DNA of 64,000 bases from Diplosphaera chodatii. Its lineage: Eukaryota > Chlorophyta > Trebouxiophyceae > Prasiolales > Stichococcaceae. Positions 60,556-64,000 of this stretch are shown here, one piece after another. Location of the stretch: the NCBI GenBank assembly GCA_032358165.1, contig JAALGY010000053.1, positions 124,001-188,000 of the forward strand. The letters run 5' to 3'. A program made the translations under genes and the position numbers. Below the pieces are notes generated by a model. The model was given only the letters and a program-made list of their open reading frames with translations. It was not told the origin of the DNA and did not search any database. Position 1 is the first letter of the stretch; each line of letters begins with the position of its first letter.

Positions 60556-62012
60556 CGGTTGGCACTTCAGTCTCGTAGGGTCGGTCGTGGAAAGCAGTGT
60601 GGGCATCACGGTAGACCTAGGTCCGCCCGCTGGAGAGTGCAGGGATGGCCATTGTGTCGGTGGCTGCAATGGCTCAAGCCTCTCGAACCTTGGGACTGGT
60701 TTGATGACGCTCTCTCAACAACCTCCTGCCCTACCGTCCCACGTCATGGACAGGGATCACATCGTTAAGCCCCGCTTGCCGCACAATGAGATCAGCGCGC
60801 GTGAAGCATAAACTCATGCTTCTGTTTACCCGTCCATGCAACGCAGCAGTGCAGCATCAGAAATGGTGCCTACATGGGCAGACGCCTGTTGAGTTTGCAC
60901 CACGACACATGCCAGCACAAGCTGCCTGTGCACTCTCTGAACACATGATCACACAGGTCCCGATCAACATGCTGACGAGCAATCCGCATGAGATGGGTGG
61001 TTTTGCCAGCAATGTCGATTGCGCGTGCAGTTTGGACCAAGCAAACATTGCCTTCTGGATGTCACAATGGACACCAGCTTGCTTCTGCACCCTGCCAACT
61101 GACTAAGGCCCTGTCAGCCAGCAAAACCCTCCCAGGCAGGCCCCAAAGTCAGCAGCCGGCAAACGGTCCACCTCCTTCACGCTTACACGCCGGCCTCGCC
61201 ACGGCTCTCCCGTCGAAAGCTGACCGTTCTGGCAGCTCTCCCAGGCCGCCGGCAGCCCAGCGGCGGGAGCTGCTGACGGCCCTTGCTAGATCGCCGTATC
61301 TCAGGGTGAGCAAATGTTTGCTATGCTATGGCGGCCAAGATGCGCGCGCGTGCGGATCGCTGAAGCCTATGTGCTGAGGCGCGCTGCAGCGTGTGACACT
61401 GCAGACGGCAGCATCTCGTGCCGCCGTGAGATATCCCGCCGGTACACACGCTCCTCCTTTTGAACTTGCACAAAGCTCAGGGCCCACTTTCTGGTGCGGC
61501 ACGCGATCATATTGTCCGTGTCTCCTCATAAGGCAGCTCCAGGTTGACGCGTACTGGCGGCTGTAGCTGTGTGCGACAATGACATATGCAGTTTGAACTT
61601 CCTCCTGGAGTAGGCCATCACTACCCTGCTGGTCGAGCAGCCAGCTCAGGAAGACGTTGACCAAAGATATGAGCTTGACGAGCGATTGATCGTTGGAACG
61701 CTGCGAGACGAGCCACCGCCAACTATGGTAGTGCCTTGCTGATACAATTAGCTTTGCCGTCAGCATGGTAGTGCCAGTTGCTCGGTCAACATCGCCGATC
61801 CGTCCTTGACATCAGGCCTGCTCTGCGCATTGAAGCTGATGGCAGCACACTCGCTTGACGGGATACTCTCACCATGGCAGGGCGACAAGCAGGCTCTGTT
61901 AACCTGCGCCGCATCTGCGAATTGTCGCGCTCTGCATGGGTGCATCATGCATCATGCTAATGCATTGCTGATTGTTGCATCAATTCCACTTGCAGGGATC
62001 GACAGCATCGCC
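60556..62012. other. Intergenic, upstream of the KH-domain gene
   Basis: 3' flank of the WDR5-like gene and upstream part of the KH gene. One stretch, about 61110-61311, is open, Pro/Ser/Ala-rich (SGSSPRPPAAQRRELLTALA) and ends at GTGAGC. It could be a 5' exon, but its phase does not fit the next exon as I read it. Nothing else is seen. Confidence 0.45.
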
Positions 62013-64000
62013 ATGTACTCCCCTGACGGCTCCTCGCAAGGCTCGGCCAGCTGCCAGCCGCCGCTGCAGGCTGGATCCCTGTATGATGAGCATGGCGAGT
62101 ATCCATCAGTGAGGTACGGCTGCTCCCTGCTTTCCTGCACTCGGGCCAACACATGCAGCATCTGACAAGCTGTCTTCCACATGTCGTATGCCGGCCTATG
62201 TCAGGCCATATGCAGCGCTCTGGGATGCTGTTGACTTGGCACACCACAGAAGAGTGATCCTGATGCTTCAACACTGTCATCAGGACCCTCTGACCCTGTG
62301 CTGCGCCAGGCCCAGTGCGAGTATGATGCAGGACATGCTGCAGCACATCAGAGGCCGGCTCACGACCAGCCGGCCGCGGCCGCAGCACCACCAGGTGTGC
62401 TTTCTGCAACTCACTCTCTGGTGCACAATGCACTCACGCTTCGACGCTTGCATGCCTCGAAGCAACATCAGCTGCATAACACCTCATCACTTCTCACTGT
62501 GAACTGGGAGGAATGCTGCGTTTCCGCCGCAGGCCGCCGCAGCAGCAGCCCGCAACATGTGCCTGATTGGGGAGACCACCGGGCGCCTGAAGTGGGTGCA
62601 GCCCAGCGGTGCGCTGACAAACATGGTGTCGACAAAACAGCGCTTTGTGTATTATGGCATGCACCTCTGCCATCGTGCTGTTGACTCAGCTGCCTGCTGA
62701 GAGCATAGCAGTGGCGCCTTCAAACGCTGCCCAGAGCTGGGTCTCAGAGTGCACCTTTTTCCGCAGTTCAAGGCGGGGTTCACAGATGTGGTGCACTCCT
62801 CAGCCCTCAACTCTGAAGTGCAGGCCCAAGGCGACCTGGCGAGGGCGTCGAGAACCAGGAGCAGGGCGTCGTCAGCGTCGGCCGCACGCCCTCTGGGTGA
62901 TTCTGTCTCCCCTGGCACCTGGACATGTGACGTGTCCCCTGTCACCGTCAGCCATGTCCCGCTTGAGCACTGCATGCCATTGGTGCGCTTGATGATGGCA
63001 GGCGGCAACAGCCGCTCACGGCATGCACGCCTCGTCCAACTGAGCACCTCTTTCACCTGGGCACAGGGGCGCCTTCATCAAGATCACGCTCCTGGCCGCA
63101 GGCTTCATCATTGGTGAGCATCTCGGTGCCTGACCAGCATCAGCTCACATGATCATGAAAGGACCACAGCGTTGTCAGCAATCTCTGAAGCTGCCACTCT
63201 GATGCCACTTTGCACATTGAGCACAGAAATGACTGGAGAAGGTGTGCATCTGTATGCAGGCCCGTCTGGCGACTCTGTGCGCAAGATCAGTGTGGAGACC
63301 GGCGCCGACATCAAGTCCTGGACGGAGCCGGGCTCGCCCAACTCGCCGCACCGCCCTGCCCGCACCTTCAACCTGGAGGTGAAGCCTTATCACTGGGGTT
63401 TGATGGTATGAAATCTAGGTAATAGAGAGACGCTGATGCCAGCACATGAGGATGAGCCACGCAATGAATGCTGCATCAGTGCTGCGCAGGATTCGTCGGC
63501 AGCTTTTCAGACTCCCATATCAACATCAGATTCATCTTGCACAGCCGGAGCACCTGACCGCCTTCTTGCTGGCGTTCATGCAGGGCACAGAGGGCCAGGT
63601 TGCCTGTGCTTTGTACATCATCTCAGAGGCCGTGGAGCGGTACAAGGCGCTGTGCGAGGGCGCCTTTGCGGGTGAGCTGCAGGGACACTGCACCTCACCC
63701 TGCATCAGTGCAATTTTGGGTACCTCTGTTGAAGCGCCTCTCCCTGTGGCGAGACGCCTGAAGCTAGTGTACCTCCTGCTGTAAGCAGGCAGCTGTTGCA
63801 GCATCACAGTGTGGGTCCGATGAGCAGCCCAGGCGGAGGGCAACCGTGCCTGGGTGCTCGGCGCTGCAGGGCAGGTGGTGGCGCGCACGCAGCATGTGGC
63901 CGGCGTGGACTTCTCCTACCAGCCGCCGCCCCGCCACCTGGTGCCCTATGCTGCAGCCCTCAAAGCGCCGCCGCACGCCAACATGCGGTGTGCTGCTGAC
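62013..64000 (+). CDS. KH-domain RNA-binding protein, 5' part (continues past window)
   Basis: Exons seen: 62013-62113, 62310-62394, 62533-62625, 62767-62817, 63067-63113, 63260-63378, 63545-63671, 63870-63987, with a donor GTGTGC at 63988. The KH core is IKITLLAAGFIIGPSGDSVR then KISVETGADIKSW, matching the GxxG-loop pattern (here GPSG) and the following helix. A linker PGSPNSPHRPARTFNLE and a helical segment GQVACALYIISEAVERYKAL complete the fold. KH domains bind single-stranded RNA or DNA. Upstream sequence is MYSPDGSSQGSASCQPP, an Ala run with RNMCLIGETTGRLKWVQPSG, and FKAGFTDVVHSSALNSEV. The 62817-63067 junction does not close in phase with my sites, so one exon or splice site there is wrong. 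The start at 62013 is the first AUG in its exon; an upstream exon is possible. Confidence 0.75.

Overview
This window looks like nuclear DNA from a green alga, most likely a trebouxiophyte-type chlorophyte (inference). It is GC-rich and gene-dense. Genes are split into many short exons by GT-AG introns of roughly 80-400 bases, with a few GC-AG introns. The gene content is green-lineage: a C-terminal plant-type phospholipase D, a double-AP2 transcription factor, RF2a/VIP1-like bZIP factors, plant-type ornithine carbamoyltransferase and a GT61 glycosyltransferase. No rRNA, tRNA, CRISPR array or intact transposon was recognised. Gene models were built by eye: splice sites were chosen so that conserved blocks stay in frame, and exon lengths were summed to check phase.

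Left part (1-18,250). A phospholipase D gene runs off the left edge (+, 1-4732). It is followed by four relatives of one von Willebrand factor A (vWA) family: a decayed copy (-, 5.3-6.5 kb), an intact gene (+, 7.2-10.8 kb), a second-subfamily gene (-, 11.4-13.9 kb) and another intact gene (+, 14.7-18.2 kb). They form two head-to-head pairs. The spacer inside each pair also shares sequence, so a whole divergent gene pair seems to have been duplicated and one member has since decayed. The proteins join a Pro/Gln/Gly/Tyr-rich N-terminus, a helical linker, a vWA domain with a MIDAS and a conserved C-terminal tail. This is the most unusual system in the window.

Middle (18.9-37.3 kb). A Gly/Thr-rich hydrophilic LEA/hydrophilin-like gene (+) is followed by a 560-residue type II membrane GT61 glycosyltransferase (-). 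Next is a very long (1539 residues, 29 exons) double-AP2 factor (-) with about 1100 residues of low-complexity sequence before its DNA-binding domains.

Right part (38.6-64 kb). In order: ribosomal protein S18 (+); a bZIP gene (+) and a second, 901-residue bZIP gene (-) that converge tail to tail; proteasome subunit beta-3 (-) head to head with ornithine carbamoyltransferase (+); a WDR5-like WD40 protein (+); and the 5' part of a KH-domain RNA-binding protein gene (+) that runs off the right edge. Three transcription factors and a WDR5-like chromatin subunit lie within about 35 kb. The other genes are unrelated housekeeping neighbours, as is normal in a eukaryotic chromosome.
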